A stretch of DNA of 64,000 bases from Coleofasciculus sp. FACHB-1120 (GTDB taxonomy: Bacteria > Cyanobacteriota > Cyanobacteriia > Cyanobacteriales > FACHB-T130): positions 116,847-180,846 of the forward strand of contig NZ_JACJTV010000011.1 in assembly GCF_014698845.1 (NCBI RefSeq), written 5' to 3'. Each line of letters opens with the position of its first letter. The first letter of the stretch is position 1. Both the position numbers and the translations under genes were made by a program. Below are positions 1-9,402 of the stretch, piece after piece. The notes under the pieces are model-generated. The model was not told where the DNA came from and did not search any database. It was given only the letters and a program-made list of their open reading frames with translations.

Positions 1-465
1 TTTTGCGAGAGATTCTGAGCCTCCGACCAAATAACGCGATCGCATTCTGAGAATAGAGAGCGTTATCAATTCAGCTCATTTATTTTTTTAAACCGTGACA
101 ATCTAATCGCTCAAAGACTATCCGCGAAATCTATTAATAGATTCTGACTTAGTAAAATGTGCAGATGTTAACCGGCAGCTTATAGAGCGTGTAACCAAAA
201 AATACCGGAAGAAAAATAAGTCGAGAAATCTAGGCTGAGCGCGGCAGCTTTAATAAAAATTTTCGATAGCTCCCCCTTCATCAAAGGGGAGTTATTTGCT
301 TTAAAAAAATTGCACAGTTATAAATCAGCAAATAATCAAGAATCATCACTGTATTACACATTTTGCATTCAACTCATGCAAAATTTGCAATAGGCAAGAA
401 GGAATACTTCACAATACAGATACAATACCTAACAAGATAGAGATTTCAAAAGAAATCTGCCTTTT
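1..465. other. Non-coding upstream region
   Basis: I see no convincing gene here. The stretch is AT-rich, holds one HIP1-like GCGATCGC near 36-43, and has a small C-run/G-run hairpin at about 270-291 (CTCCCC pairing with GGGGAG), which resembles a dispersed repeat or a weak terminator of whatever lies to the left. The nitrate-transporter promoter begins just after it. Confidence 0.5.
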
Positions 466-507
466 GTAGCAAATTCTACGAACTCAGACTATTCAGTTCA
501 TTAATCT
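466..507 (+). promoter_or_regulatory. NtcA-activated promoter of nrtP
   Basis: A perfect NtcA consensus, GTA-N8-TAC, lies at 466-479. A TAN3T-type -10 box (TAATCT) lies at 502-507, 29.5 bases from the centre of the NtcA box. This is class II NtcA geometry, with the activator replacing the -35 box, and predicts a start near 514 and a leader of about 255 nt. The box alone could occur by chance, but the matching -10 spacing, the identical geometry at nirA and the nitrate-transport gene downstream make it convincing. Confidence 0.85.
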
Positions 508-769
508 AACAGAAGCGCTTATCGCTAAAAAAAACTAACGGTCAGCAGCTCGGCTCGATAAAGTGAGATTTTATGTTTGAACACTTTCAAGCAAAAAAAA
601 AGCAAAAAGAAAAGCAAAAAAATAGACCTAAGCCCGTGGCAATTGCCTAATTACGTAAATTTTTTCTCCTTAGATTTATATTCACGATTGAATCTATAAA
701 ATTTACGCCAATCCTAAGACTAGCTCCGCGCTTTGATGCATACTTTACTTAACAAAAAGAGGTTCTGAA

Positions 770-2278
770 ATGTCCGGATTATGGTCATTTAGCGGACGAT
801 ACCGCATTTTACACCTGACCTGGTTTGCTTTCTTTTTAACCTTTGTCGTTTGGTTCAACTTCGCCCCTTTTGCCACAGCGGTGAAAGCAGATTTAGGTTT
901 AAATGAAGCCCAACTCAGAACTCTTGCCATCTGTAACGTTGCGCTCACCGTCCCGGCTCGGATTATTGTCGGCATGATTTTGGATCGCTTTGGTCCTCGC
1001 ATCACCTATTCATGCCTTTTGATTTATGCGGCGATTCCTTGTCTGCTGTTTGCCTTTGCACAGAATTTTTCCCAATTAGTTTTAAGCCGCTTAGCGCTGA
1101 GCATCGTCGGGTGTGGATTTGTTATTGGCATTCGGATGGTGGCGGAATGGTTTCCTCCGAAAGAAATTGGTTTAGCAGAAGGTATTTATGGCGGGTGGGG
1201 CAACTTTGGCTCAGCGGGTGCAGCGTTTACCCTCCCGACAATTGCCACAGCCGCTGCCTTTTTCGGGGCAGGTCAAGTTAACTGGCGGTTTGCGATCGCG
1301 CTCACCGGAATTGTTGCCGCTATCTACGGGGTCGTTTATTACTTCAACGTCCAAGATACCCCTCCTGGCAAGGTTTACGAGCGTCCCCAAAGCAGTGCCG
1401 GAATGGAAGTGACGACCCAGAAAGACTTCTGGTTTCTGCTGCTATCAAACATTCCCTTAGTCGGCGTTTTGGGTCTAATTGCTTGGCGCTTAAATCAAGT
1501 CAAATTCCTTAATGTCACTCAATTGTACGTAACCTGGTTTCTGCTGCTGTGTTTGTATGCATTCCAAGCTTATAACTGTTGGAAAGCAAATAAAGGCTTG
1601 ATGACTGGTAAAAAGCGATACGCCTCAGAAGATCGCTATCAATTTGGTCAAGTTGCCAATTTAGAAATCGCTTATCTTGCCTGTTTTGGCTCAGAGCTAG
1701 CCGTTGTTTCCATGCTTCCAACATTTTTTCAAAGAGGCTTTGGATTGACAGAGGCGCTAGCCGCAGGAGTTGCCGGAACTTATGCCTTTATGAACTTAGC
1801 GGCTCGTCCCGGAGGCGGCTTAATTTCTGACAAGATTGGCAGCCGGAAATGGACGCTGGCGGCAACACTTGCTGGTATGGGAGTCGGCTATCTCGTGTTT
1901 AGCTCTCTGGGTGGAAATGTCCCCCTGTTTGGGGTAGTGATTATGACTATGATTGCTTCCTTCTTTGTCATGGCAGCAGAAGGTGCGACCTTTGCCATCG
2001 TTCCCCTGATTAAGCGGCGCGTAACGGGTCAGGTTGCTGGGAACGTGGGTGCTTATGGCAACGTAGGAGCGGTCATTTTCCTCACCGTCTATAGCTTTTT
2101 ACCTCAGGATGCTGCGGGCGATCGCATCTTTTTCCAGATGCTGGGAATTGTTGGTTTAATTTCAGCTAGTCTTTGTGCCTTTCTTCTCAAAGAACCGGAA
2201 GGCTCTCATGAAGGTGAAGAAGTCGGAATAACATCATCAAAAACTCCCGTTTTCTCGCACGAACGCGAACAAAATTAA
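770..2278 (+). CDS. nrtP: MFS nitrate/nitrite transporter NrtP
   Basis: This 502-residue polytopic membrane protein belongs to the nitrate/nitrite porter branch of the major facilitator superfamily and should import nitrate (and nitrite) across the plasma membrane. The diagnostic glycine-rich nitrate signature GGWGNFG is at residues 141-147, and the second one, with core GAYGNVG, is at 427-433. About 12 hydrophobic helices are visible. The central loop (about residues 205-290) carries extra hydrophobic segments, as in cyanobacterial NrtP rather than the shorter enterobacterial NarK. The ATG follows AGAGG at good spacing. Transcription is predicted from the NtcA promoter at 466-507, giving a long leader. 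A hairpin terminator follows. It is likely functional alongside the ABC-type system at the far end of the window. Confidence 0.93.
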   Translation: MSGLWSFSGRYRILHLTWFAFFLTFVVWFNFAPFATAVKADLGLNEAQLRTLAICNVALTVPARIIVGMILDRFGPRITYSCLLIYAAIPCLLFAFAQNFSQLVLSRLALSIVGCGFVIGIRMVAEWFPPKEIGLAEGIYGGWGNFGSAGAAFTLPTIATAAAFFGAGQVNWRFAIALTGIVAAIYGVVYYFNVQDTPPGKVYERPQSSAGMEVTTQKDFWFLLLSNIPLVGVLGLIAWRLNQVKFLNVTQLYVTWFLLLCLYAFQAYNCWKANKGLMTGKKRYASEDRYQFGQVANLEIAYLACFGSELAVVSMLPTFFQRGFGLTEALAAGVAGTYAFMNLAARPGGGLISDKIGSRKWTLAATLAGMGVGYLVFSSLGGNVPLFGVVIMTMIASFFVMAAEGATFAIVPLIKRRVTGQVAGNVGAYGNVGAVIFLTVYSFLPQDAAGDRIFFQMLGIVGLISASLCAFLLKEPEGSHEGEEVGITSSKTPVFSHEREQN

Positions 2279-2368
2279 TCTTGGCATAAGTGCTAATGGC
2301 AATAGATAAGGTGTTAAAAGTTATACCAACTTAGGTTTAAAAACTGCCTTTTCCTAAAGCCAACCGAG

Positions 2369-2402
2369 TAGGGGTGAGATTGAAACTCACCCCTATATTT
2401 TT
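2369..2402 (+). terminator. Rho-independent terminator after nrtP
   Basis: A 10-bp perfect stem (TAGGGGTGAG at 2369-2378 with its complement at 2386-2395) encloses a 7-nt loop and is followed by ATATTTTTAT. It lies 90 bases after the nrtP stop. The rest of the 2279-2579 gap is AT-rich with no gene or NtcA box. Confidence 0.8.
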
Positions 2403-2579
2403 ATGGCGTGTCGAGCGGATTTAGCGATATGCTTGGCTACTTATACTTCCTTACCAATTTAGATAGATTTTTAATATCCTCGCTCGAGAAAGTTGTTTTG
2501 AATACATATAGACGGGTGATTTGAGATTAAGTTAACCTTGCTTTCCTACTCACACTGCTAGTGATTTTGAAGGGATTTT

Positions 2580-3977
2580 ATGTCGTCTCCCGACCAAACA
2601 ACCGCCAGCAACGAGCATAACGTATATGCTGATACATTACCAAACGATTCCAACAGTGCAGACGAACTGACCTATCAGCAAATTATTCTCTGTTCAGCAG
2701 TCATTGGAATTGCTGGAGGATTAGTTGCAACGGTTTATTATTATCTGCTGGAAGGAAGCCTGCATTTTGTTTGGCACACGCTTCCTGATGTTTTGAATCC
2801 TTACTTTCCCAGCGGATTTCCCTCCTGGAATTATGTGTGGATCGCTACCACAATTGGGGGATTTTTTGTTGGTCTCACACTGCACTTCATGGGTCTTCCC
2901 GGTGAAGTTTCTCTAGTTGTTGATAAGGTACACGATCCAGGGCGAATTTCTCTACGCCAAACTCCGGCAATGATTGTCGCCTCCCTATTCTCGATTACAG
3001 CCGGTGGCAGTGCTGGACCTGAAGCCCCGCTGGTACAAATTAATGGCAGTTTTGGCGGCTGGCTGGGTCAAAAGCTCAATCTGAGCCTGACGACAACCCG
3101 CGTGCTGACTTTCTGCGGCATGAGTGCGGCACTGGGTGCCTTCTTTGGTGCGCCTCTGGGTGGCGCACTCTTCGCTCTAGAAATTCCCCATCGTCGGGGA
3201 TTGGAATACTACGAAGCGCTCATTCCTGCGGTGCTTTCGGCAATCTTAAGCTTTTTTGTGTTTCGATTTAACACGGGGTTGACGATTGGGGGGATGTATC
3301 ACTTTGTCACACCTCCTAAGCTTTCCTTGATGAATTTGGGTCAAGGCGCACTGCTGGGGGCGCTAGGGGCGCTGATTGCGATAATCTTTATCGTTCTGTT
3401 CCGGAGTATTGGGTACTTGACTCAATACATCGAACACCACACGATTGCGCTGGCTACTTTGGGAGGGTTCGCGATTGGGTTGATTGCTTTAGTGTTTCCT
3501 CAAACCCTATTTTTTGGCGAAAAGGAAATTCATACGATTGTCGAAACAGGTTCGACGTTTGGGGTGACAATGTTGCTAGCGATCGCGTTCGCGAAGATGC
3601 TAGCAGTTAGTTTCACTCTCCACTCCGGTTTCCGGGGAGGCTTCATCTTTCCGCTGTTTTACATTGGTGCAGCAGTTGGCTTGGCGATTTCTCTGGCTTT
3701 TCCACAAATCCACCCGACAATCGGTATGATTTGCATGATGGCGGCAGTCAACGTGGCGGTGACAAAAACACCGATTAGTTCCACTGTAATTCTCAGCGTG
3801 CTTTCAGACACGGCGATGGTGCCGGTTCTGGTGATTGCCAGTTTTGTCAGTTTCCTGTTGACCACCCAAGTCTCGTTGATTCAAACACAGCGATCGCGCA
3901 CACCGACCGGGTTGCAAAACACCAGCCCGATGCCTCTATATGCTGCTGCTAGTGACTTTCCACAGACCAGTCCTTAA
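2580..3977 (+). CDS. ClC-family anion channel/exchanger
   Basis: This 465-residue protein of the ClC family moves anions across the membrane as a channel or an anion/proton exchanger. Family blocks seen: GGSAGPEAP at residues 142-150, where E148 matches the gating glutamate of the usual GREGP motif but the arginine is replaced by proline; a GAPLGGALFALE block near residue 195; and GGFIFPLFYIG near 355. The first selectivity motif (normally GSGIP) is degenerate (MGLPGE), so selectivity cannot be read from sequence. The ATG has a GAAGGGA ribosome site. It lies between nrtP and narM. Since plant CLCa exchanges nitrate for protons, a role in nitrate or nitrite movement is a reasonable inference, but chloride is the default. 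Confidence 0.88.
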   Translation: MSSPDQTTASNEHNVYADTLPNDSNSADELTYQQIILCSAVIGIAGGLVATVYYYLLEGSLHFVWHTLPDVLNPYFPSGFPSWNYVWIATTIGGFFVGLTLHFMGLPGEVSLVVDKVHDPGRISLRQTPAMIVASLFSITAGGSAGPEAPLVQINGSFGGWLGQKLNLSLTTTRVLTFCGMSAALGAFFGAPLGGALFALEIPHRRGLEYYEALIPAVLSAILSFFVFRFNTGLTIGGMYHFVTPPKLSLMNLGQGALLGALGALIAIIFIVLFRSIGYLTQYIEHHTIALATLGGFAIGLIALVFPQTLFFGEKEIHTIVETGSTFGVTMLLAIAFAKMLAVSFTLHSGFRGGFIFPLFYIGAAVGLAISLAFPQIHPTIGMICMMAAVNVAVTKTPISSTVILSVLSDTAMVPVLVIASFVSFLLTTQVSLIQTQRSRTPTGLQNTSPMPLYAAASDFPQTSP

Positions 3978-4016
3978 ATTCTGCCGATATTGAAAACTTT
4001 TCACGATTGTGGTAGT

Positions 4017-4058
4017 GCTCCTAGTAGTCGCAGTTTATGCCTTTAGGAGCTTTTTATT
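4017..4058 (+). terminator. Terminator after ClC gene
   Basis: A stem of GCTCCTA (4017-4023) pairing with TAGGAGC (4044-4050) is followed by TTTTTATTT. It lies 40 bases after the ClC stop and before narM, so narM probably has its own promoter. Confidence 0.65.
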
Positions 4059-4118
4059 TGGAGAAGTTATTTATCAAAATTTTTATTGTTTTTAATGGAT
4101 TAATTACCCAGAAAATTA

Positions 4119-4589
4119 ATGAAGTCTGACAAATCTACAGATAATTTCTTTCAATTTGAAGCCGATTTTGTAGAGTCCTTGCGTTGCATTCCGATGCAGG
4201 TGCGGATGAAATTAGACACTTGCGGCGTCAAACTAAAATTGCCTCACTGGCACCAATTTAGCCAAGCAGAACGGCAGACTCTGGTAGAGATGCCCTGTAC
4301 CACAACAGATGAAGCCCAAGCCTACCGGCAATTCCTGCACCAATTAGTTGTAGAACACACAGGCGTCCCTCCCAGTGAGCTGCCGATAGAACCTCACCCA
4401 GACTGGATAGATGCCACAAAAGTACCCGCGAATATTCAGGAAAAGGCAGCAGAATTTGGCGCAATCCTGACACCCCAACAATGGGCAGCACTCACTCCCG
4501 CCCAGCGCTTTGCCCTCATCAAACTCAGCCGCCCCAGTCACGAAAACCAGAACTTTTTACCCGCACTCCAAGAATTTAACTTAATCTGA
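4119..4589 (+). CDS. narM: Nitrate reductase-associated protein NarM
   Basis: This 156-residue soluble protein matches the conserved cyanobacterial nitrate reductase-associated family. The N-terminal block FFQFEADFVESLRCIPM, then RMKLDTCGVKLKL, and a C-terminal segment with LTPAQRFALIKL are its hallmarks. In Synechococcus the narM product is required for active nitrate reductase, probably in cofactor assembly or maturation of NarB. It is placed here with nrtP rather than beside narB, which lies 57 kb away. The ribosome site before the ATG is weak. I found no NtcA box directly upstream. Confidence 0.85.
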   Translation: MKSDKSTDNFFQFEADFVESLRCIPMQVRMKLDTCGVKLKLPHWHQFSQAERQTLVEMPCTTTDEAQAYRQFLHQLVVEHTGVPPSELPIEPHPDWIDATKVPANIQEKAAEFGAILTPQQWAALTPAQRFALIKLSRPSHENQNFLPALQEFNLI

Positions 4590-4744
4590 GCTATCAAGAA
4601 ATGTGAAAAAAATAGCTACTTACCTTGCTGCGGCATACTTATTAGGTTACAAACGATGCTGGCAGTGCTAGAGAAAGCGTTTGTGCCCGTGTCCCATCGC
4701 GCTCATCATCCATCTGCCGGTCAACTTAAGAGGACATATCCAGG

Positions 4745-5674
4745 ATGCCTTTCACCGCTAGCGTTATTTCATGCCAGGAGTGGGGTGCTAGACCCCCTAA
4801 AAAGTGGTCAGATGAAACCACGCCCAAATATGTCGTCATTCACCACACCGATACGCCCAATCCCCCCAGCCATATCTCGAAAGGAACTGTGGATGGAGCG
4901 AAAAGATTTGCCAAAAGTGTCCAGAATACCCACATGGATGTTTTCGGCTGGTGGGATTCTGGTCACAATTTTTTGAATACAACGGACGGCGTTCTCCTAG
5001 AAGGAAGAAATGGCACATTAGCAAAAATTAAACGAGGTTTGTGTATTCGCTCGTCTCATGCTGGCAGTGCTTTAGGGAATGAATCGCCAGGAATTGAGAA
5101 TGAAGGCAGATTCATGACCCATCAGATGGGTGAAAAACAATGGAATAGTTTAGTCGATTTATGCGTTTCGATTTGCAGCTCTTGCAAGATTTCTCCTGAC
5201 AATATCAAAGGGCATCGAGACTTTTCTGCCACTGCTTGTCCTGGTGATTGGCTATACGCTCAACTACCGCGTTTGCGTCAAGCCGTTCGTCAAAAGTTGA
5301 GTACAATCGGTGTGCCGACAGATGATGGTTCCTTAAGAGTTGGGTCGCAAGGAGAAAAAGTCAAACAATTGCAGCAGTTGTTGAAAGACAAAGGCTTTAA
5401 CCCTGGCCCCATTGATGGCAGTTTTGGTACGGGCACAGAAGCGGCTGTGATTGCTTTTCAGAAATCCCAAGGGTTAAAGGCGGACGGAATTGCGGGAACA
5501 ACGACTTGGAATGCGCTGACTAACCCCACACAAGTGCCTCCAATAAATCTGGTAAATATGTGCAAATACTACCAAGGGTTGCCTCATCAAGATGATGCGA
5601 TGGAGTGGCTTCAGACGCAGATTCCGAAAGCAACCTTAGATGAGTTTGGGAAAAGATGGCGTAAGACAACCTAA
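4745..5674 (+). CDS. N-acetylmuramoyl-L-alanine amidase with peptidoglycan-binding domain
   Basis: This 309-residue protein has an N-terminal PGRP/amidase_2 domain (about 1-185) that cleaves the lactam bond between muramic acid and the stem peptide. Zinc-site features are visible: IHHTDT near residue 36 and [13 protein letters not shown] near 158. A peptidoglycan-binding type 1 domain follows at about 195-260 ([27 protein letters not shown]). A further 50-residue tail has no recognised fold. No signal peptide is visible, so export is unclear; phage-endolysin-like or self-lysis roles are possible. The start is supported by AAGAGGA about nine bases upstream. Confidence 0.85.
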   Translation: MPFTASVISCQEWGARPPKKWSDETTPKYVVIHHTDTPNPPSHISKGTVDGAKRFAKSVQNTHMDVFGWWDSGHNFLNTTDGVLLEGRNGTLAKIKRGLCIRSSHAGSALGNESPGIENEGRFMTHQMGEKQWNSLVDLCVSICSSCKISPDNIKGHRDFSATACPGDWLYAQLPRLRQAVRQKLSTIGVPTDDGSLRVGSQGEKVKQLQQLLKDKGFNPGPIDGSFGTGTEAAVIAFQKSQGLKADGIAGTTTWNALTNPTQVPPINLVNMCKYYQGLPHQDDAMEWLQTQIPKATLDEFGKRWRKTT

Positions 5675-6013
5675 AAATTGGGAAGACAAGTCAGGGGTTA
5701 GGAAAACAAACAATTCAGAATTTTCTCTTCCTCCTGGCTTTTATCTGCTTCGATAGTCATTTTTGCGGTAGTTATCAAATTCTCTGTTTTTTTCTTGGAT
5801 CGCCCTGTGCAAATTGGAGCAGTTCATTGCTTCCCGAATCAAATAGGACGGCTATCGGATGATTTAGATGATTCGAGAGTCAGGGTTTGATAACATTTAA
5901 GGAATAAGTTGACAAACGGCTTACCGCTAGCTTCATCTGTTGTTGCCTCCGGCTTGGTTGCCTGAGAATGACTTTTGGCTTGGCATAAGCGCATGAAAAG
6001 TCGATGCCCCCTC
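5675..6013. other. Intergenic stretch without recognised gene
   Basis: I see no supported gene. A reading frame on the minus strand from 6345 to 5839 is an antisense shadow of the membrane-protein gene that follows. No clear terminator or operator was found. Confidence 0.4.
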
Positions 6014-6898
6014 ATGAAGATTAAACGCGCTCGAAAACATAACCCCGAAAAAATTTGGTCGAAAGAGTGGGATGACCTACTTCGGGGTGCCGCCGGTGGG
6101 TTTTTATTTGGAATTCCGCTACTGTACACGATGGAAGTCTGGTGGATTGGGTCGTTCACGGAACCGCCGGTGATACTAGCTGCGATCGCTGCCACGTTTG
6201 TTGTTGTTTTTTTGCTCAATCGCACGGAAGGCTTTCGCAAATATAAGGGCATTCGACCGGGTGAAGCCGTAATGGATACCCTTGAAGCGATGGCTATCGG
6301 CATCGTCTGCGCGACTTGTCTCCTAATTTTATTGCGCGAAATCACCTTAGATACATCTTTGGGTGAAGCGTTAGGAAAAGTAATCTTCGAGAGTATGCCG
6401 TTTTCTTTGGGGGTGGCGCTAGCACGTTCTTTTTTAAGTGGCGATCGCTATCAATCTCCCAACAGCGATGAAAATTCTCCACAACCAGACAAAACCCGTC
6501 TCAATGGAACCTTGGCAGATATTGGGGGTACTTTGATTGGTGCAACGATTATCGCCTTTAACATCGCACCGACTGACGAAGTCCCCATGCTAGTTGCTGC
6601 TTCTTCCCCCCCGTGGCTGATTGCGATTATTGTCGCCTCACTGTTAATTTCCTACGGGATTGTCTTTCAGGCTGGCTTTACTAATCAACAACAACGGATA
6701 CAACAGCAAGGGATTTTCCAGCGTCCCTTAAGCGAAACCGTTTGCTCCTATTTAGTGTCGCTTTTAGCAGCCACATTTATGTTGTGGTTTTTCCATCAGC
6801 TGAGCTTTGACGATCCGTGGCAAATGTGGTTGAGCTATACATTGATACTAGGACTCCCAGCCACTGTCGGTGGCGCAGCAGGAAGGTTGCTAGCATGA
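6014..6898 (+). CDS. DUF2391/TIGR02587-type integral membrane protein
   Basis: This 294-residue protein is basic at the start, then carries about seven hydrophobic segments (for example GAAGGFLFGIPLLYTMEVWW, AAIAATFVVVFLL, GIVCATCLLILL). It matches the family of bacterial membrane proteins known as DUF2391 or TIGR02587, whose function is unknown. An upstream TTG (5975) and ATG (5993) are in frame; ATG 6014 is chosen because the hydrophilic lead-in KIKRARKHNPEKIW follows directly, but none of the starts has a good ribosome site. Its stop overlaps the next ATG (ATGA), so the two are translationally coupled. Confidence 0.75.
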   Translation: MKIKRARKHNPEKIWSKEWDDLLRGAAGGFLFGIPLLYTMEVWWIGSFTEPPVILAAIAATFVVVFLLNRTEGFRKYKGIRPGEAVMDTLEAMAIGIVCATCLLILLREITLDTSLGEALGKVIFESMPFSLGVALARSFLSGDRYQSPNSDENSPQPDKTRLNGTLADIGGTLIGATIIAFNIAPTDEVPMLVAASSPPWLIAIIVASLLISYGIVFQAGFTNQQQRIQQQGIFQRPLSETVCSYLVSLLAATFMLWFFHQLSFDDPWQMWLSYTLILGLPATVGGAAGRLLA

Positions 6899-7320
6899 GC
6901 CAAACAAATCAAGATAGCAATTCATCCCAACAGCAACGACCGCCGCGATCGCTTGCGGAATGGGTTTCTTTTGCGATCGCTACGTGCATTGTGGCGCTAC
7001 TGGTGGGATTGGTGCTGTATGACTGGGCAACCCAGAAAAATCAACCCCCGATTCTATCAGTCAACGCTAAAGAAGGAGAGATGCGTCAAAGCCAAGCGCA
7101 ATTCTACATCCCTTTTGAAGTAACTAATATCGGTGGAGAAACTGCTGAATCAGTCCAGATTATTGCCGAGTTGCGCGTTAATGGGGAAGTTGAGGAAACT
7201 GGCGAACAACAAATTGACTTTCTCTCTGGTGGCGAAAAGGAGGAAGGCGCATTTATCTTTAGCCGCAATCCCCGCGATGGCGAGTTAGTCGTGCGAGTCT
7301 CTAGCTACAAGTTACCTTAA
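6895..7320 (+). CDS. TIGR02588-type single-pass membrane protein
   Basis: This 141-residue protein has a short hydrophilic N-terminus, one membrane helix (about residues 24-45) and an extracytoplasmic beta-rich domain with a conserved ending (FSRNPRDGELVVRVSSY). It resembles the small partner protein (TIGR02588) found next to DUF2391 proteins. The ATG overlaps the previous stop and is preceded by GGAAGG, so coupling and a shared complex are likely. The domain looks like an immunoglobulin/CARDB-like fold but this is only an impression. Confidence 0.72.
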   Translation: MSQTNQDSNSSQQQRPPRSLAEWVSFAIATCIVALLVGLVLYDWATQKNQPPILSVNAKEGEMRQSQAQFYIPFEVTNIGGETAESVQIIAELRVNGEVEETGEQQIDFLSGGEKEEGAFIFSRNPRDGELVVRVSSYKLP

Positions 7321-7373
7321 CTTTTTTATAACTGCTCATTTCCTGACTCGCGGTAATTATTGGAAACGATGCA

Positions 7374-8495
7374 ATGGTTAATAACAAACTTGTCGCAGCG
7401 AATACTCAATTTGCCTTTAAACTATTTAGGCAACTTACAAAACAGGAGCCTGACAAAAACATTTTTGTTTCTCCAGCAAGCATAGCGATCGCTCTCTCGA
7501 TGACCTACAACGGAAGTGTGGGACAGACGCAAGCGGGAATGGCGATCGCGTTGGGATTGCAAGAAATGAGCTTGCCACAAGTCAACGAAGCTAACTCACA
7601 GTTGAGACAAGCTCTGGAAAATCTGGATAACGAGGTGGAGTTAGCGATCGCTAACTCGCTTTGGGCGCAGCAAGATATTCAGTTTAATCAGGATTTTTTA
7701 CAGCGAATCCAGGAATTTTACGATGCAAAAGTAACCAACCTGGACTTTAGCAACTCCGATGCTTTGACAACCATTAACAACTGGGTGAATGAAAATACCC
7801 ACGGCAAAATTAAGACAATTCTCAGCCAGCTCAGCCCCCTGGCAATTCTAATCCTAATTAACGCTATCTATTTTAAAGGTATTTGGACTAGTCCTTTCGA
7901 CAAAGAAGATACGCACGATCGAGTTTTTACCCAACTCGATGGAACGCAGAAACAGCACCCGATGATGTCTCAGTACGAAACATACCGCTATTATCAGGGT
8001 GATAACTTTCAAGCGGTTAGTTTACCCTACGGTACTGGACGGGTGAGTATGTACATCTTCCTCCCAGATGCAGGCTCCAGCCTGGAAGCATTCCACAAAA
8101 ACCTGAATGTTGTGAACTGGGATAGATGGATGAAGCAGTTCCACCAGATGAAAGGAAGAGTCGTTCTACCCCGCTTTCAGATGGAGTATAAAGTGGATCT
8201 TAAAGAGGCTCTCATCGCTTTGGGTATGGAAGCTGCTTTTATGGGAGGTTTCCAGCAGATGTGCGCTGGCAACCTAGCCATTTCCAAAGTCATCCATAAA
8301 ACCTTTCTCGAAGTTAACGAAGAGGGAAGCGAAGCCGCCGCCGCCACAGTTGTGGAGCTAGTAAGAAGCTTTTCCAGTGAACCTACCTTTACAATAATTG
8401 TTGATCGCCCCTTCTTCTGTTGCATTCGAGATAATCAAACTGGCTCCATACTATTTATGGGTTCGATTATGGAGCTATCTCCAACATCTAATTAA
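7374..8495 (+). CDS. Serpin-family serine protease inhibitor
   Basis: This 373-residue protein is full length for a serpin. Seen: an N-terminal block [19 protein letters not shown], the central [15 protein letters not shown], the hinge [10 protein letters not shown] at residues 316-325 and the C-terminal block [16 protein letters not shown]. Small residues through the hinge are what inhibitory serpins need for loop insertion. Counting 17 residues from the hinge glutamate E316 puts P1 at S332, with R331 next to it, so a trypsin- or subtilisin-like target is possible. No signal peptide is seen, which suggests a cytoplasmic inhibitor. The DJ-1/PfpI gene starts 19 bases later, probably in the same transcript. 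Confidence 0.93.
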   Translation: MVNNKLVAANTQFAFKLFRQLTKQEPDKNIFVSPASIAIALSMTYNGSVGQTQAGMAIALGLQEMSLPQVNEANSQLRQALENLDNEVELAIANSLWAQQDIQFNQDFLQRIQEFYDAKVTNLDFSNSDALTTINNWVNENTHGKIKTILSQLSPLAILILINAIYFKGIWTSPFDKEDTHDRVFTQLDGTQKQHPMMSQYETYRYYQGDNFQAVSLPYGTGRVSMYIFLPDAGSSLEAFHKNLNVVNWDRWMKQFHQMKGRVVLPRFQMEYKVDLKEALIALGMEAAFMGGFQQMCAGNLAISKVIHKTFLEVNEEGSEAAAATVVELVRSFSSEPTFTIIVDRPFFCCIRDNQTGSILFMGSIMELSPTSN

Positions 8496-8514
8496 TTCAC
8501 TAGGAGTTAGGAAA

Positions 8515-9114
8515 ATGACTGGAAAGAAAATTTTGATGCTTATCGGTGACTTTGTTGAAGACTACGAAGTAATGGTGCCTTTCCAGGCATTACAAATGGT
8601 TGGGCATACTGTCCATGCAATTTGCCCTGATAAGAAAGCTGGAGATAAGGTGCGAACCGCAGTCCATGACTTTGAAGGCGACCAAACTTATAGTGAAAAA
8701 CCCGGTCACAACTTTACCTTAAACGCCACCTTTGATGAAGTGGAAGCGACAGAATACGACGCCTTAGTGGTTCCTGGTGGACGTGCGCCAGAATATATCC
8801 GTTTGAACCAGAAAGTATTAGAAATCACGCGCCACTTTGCCGAAGCAAATAAGCCGATTGCCGCAATTTGTCACGGGTTGCAAGTTTTGGTAGCAGCGGG
8901 AGTGCTAGAAGGCAGAAGTTGCACGGCTTACCCCGCTTGTGGCCCAGATGTTAACCGGGCAGGTGGACTTTACGTGCATATTCCGCCAGACGAGGCAATG
9001 GTTGACGGTAACTTAGTAACAGCACCTGCATGGCCTGCTCATCCTAACTGGTTGGCAGAATTTTTGAAATTGTTAGGAACGAAGATTGAGCATCAAGAAA
9101 TGGTTGCGGTTTGA
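8515..9114 (+). CDS. DJ-1/PfpI family protein
   Basis: This 199-residue protein has the DJ-1/PfpI class I glutamine-amidotransferase-like fold. The nucleophile elbow [10 protein letters not shown] carries the reactive cysteine, and an acidic residue in GDFVEDYE near the N-terminus matches the conserved glutamate. Relatives act as proteases, glyoxalases/deglycases or chaperones against oxidative and carbonyl damage; which applies here cannot be read from sequence. ATG 8515 is chosen over longer frames because TAGGAG sits just upstream and the fold begins at [10 protein letters not shown]. It is probably co-transcribed with the serpin. Confidence 0.88.
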   Translation: MTGKKILMLIGDFVEDYEVMVPFQALQMVGHTVHAICPDKKAGDKVRTAVHDFEGDQTYSEKPGHNFTLNATFDEVEATEYDALVVPGGRAPEYIRLNQKVLEITRHFAEANKPIAAICHGLQVLVAAGVLEGRSCTAYPACGPDVNRAGGLYVHIPPDEAMVDGNLVTAPAWPAHPNWLAEFLKLLGTKIEHQEMVAV

Positions 9115-9247
9115 CAATCTCAATCCTATCGAAGTTAGATAATTTACTTGTCTTAGCGCTACCTAAGCTTGCAATTCGGTCTTTCCTTCCTTTTGAAGCT
9201 ACCGTGTACACACATCTCGTACAGGATGCGAAACGCTCTCCGATCCC

Positions 9248-9315
9248 CCTAAATTCCCCTTTTCAAGGGGGACTTTGATTGGATTTCCTCCTTTTTAAGG
9301 GGGGTTGGGGGCATC
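9248..9315. repeat. C-run/G-run dispersed repeat
   Basis: Alternating CCCCCTAAATTCCCC and GGGGGACTT/GGGGGGTTGGGGG blocks, able to form a hairpin, occupy the 288-base gap between the DJ-1 gene and the convergent SLH gene. The same repeat type is found in frame inside cobN (about 32278-32366). It could also work as a bidirectional terminator. Confidence 0.6.
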
Positions 9316-9402
9316 TCTTTGGATGGAACATCACTATCGAGAAGTATTGGATTAGAAACCTAGTTTCTCAGTCAAAAACCTTCTTTTTTACTTTTTTAAA
9401 AA

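Noticed and set aside
3000..3030. Loss of the gating glutamate in the ClC protein
   Set aside because: Aligning GGSAG-PEAP with the usual GGSAG-REGP shows the glutamate is kept as E148; only the arginine and one glycine change.
5839..6345. 168-codon minus-strand frame
   Set aside because: Lies antisense to the clear membrane-protein gene and has no ribosome site or recognisable composition.
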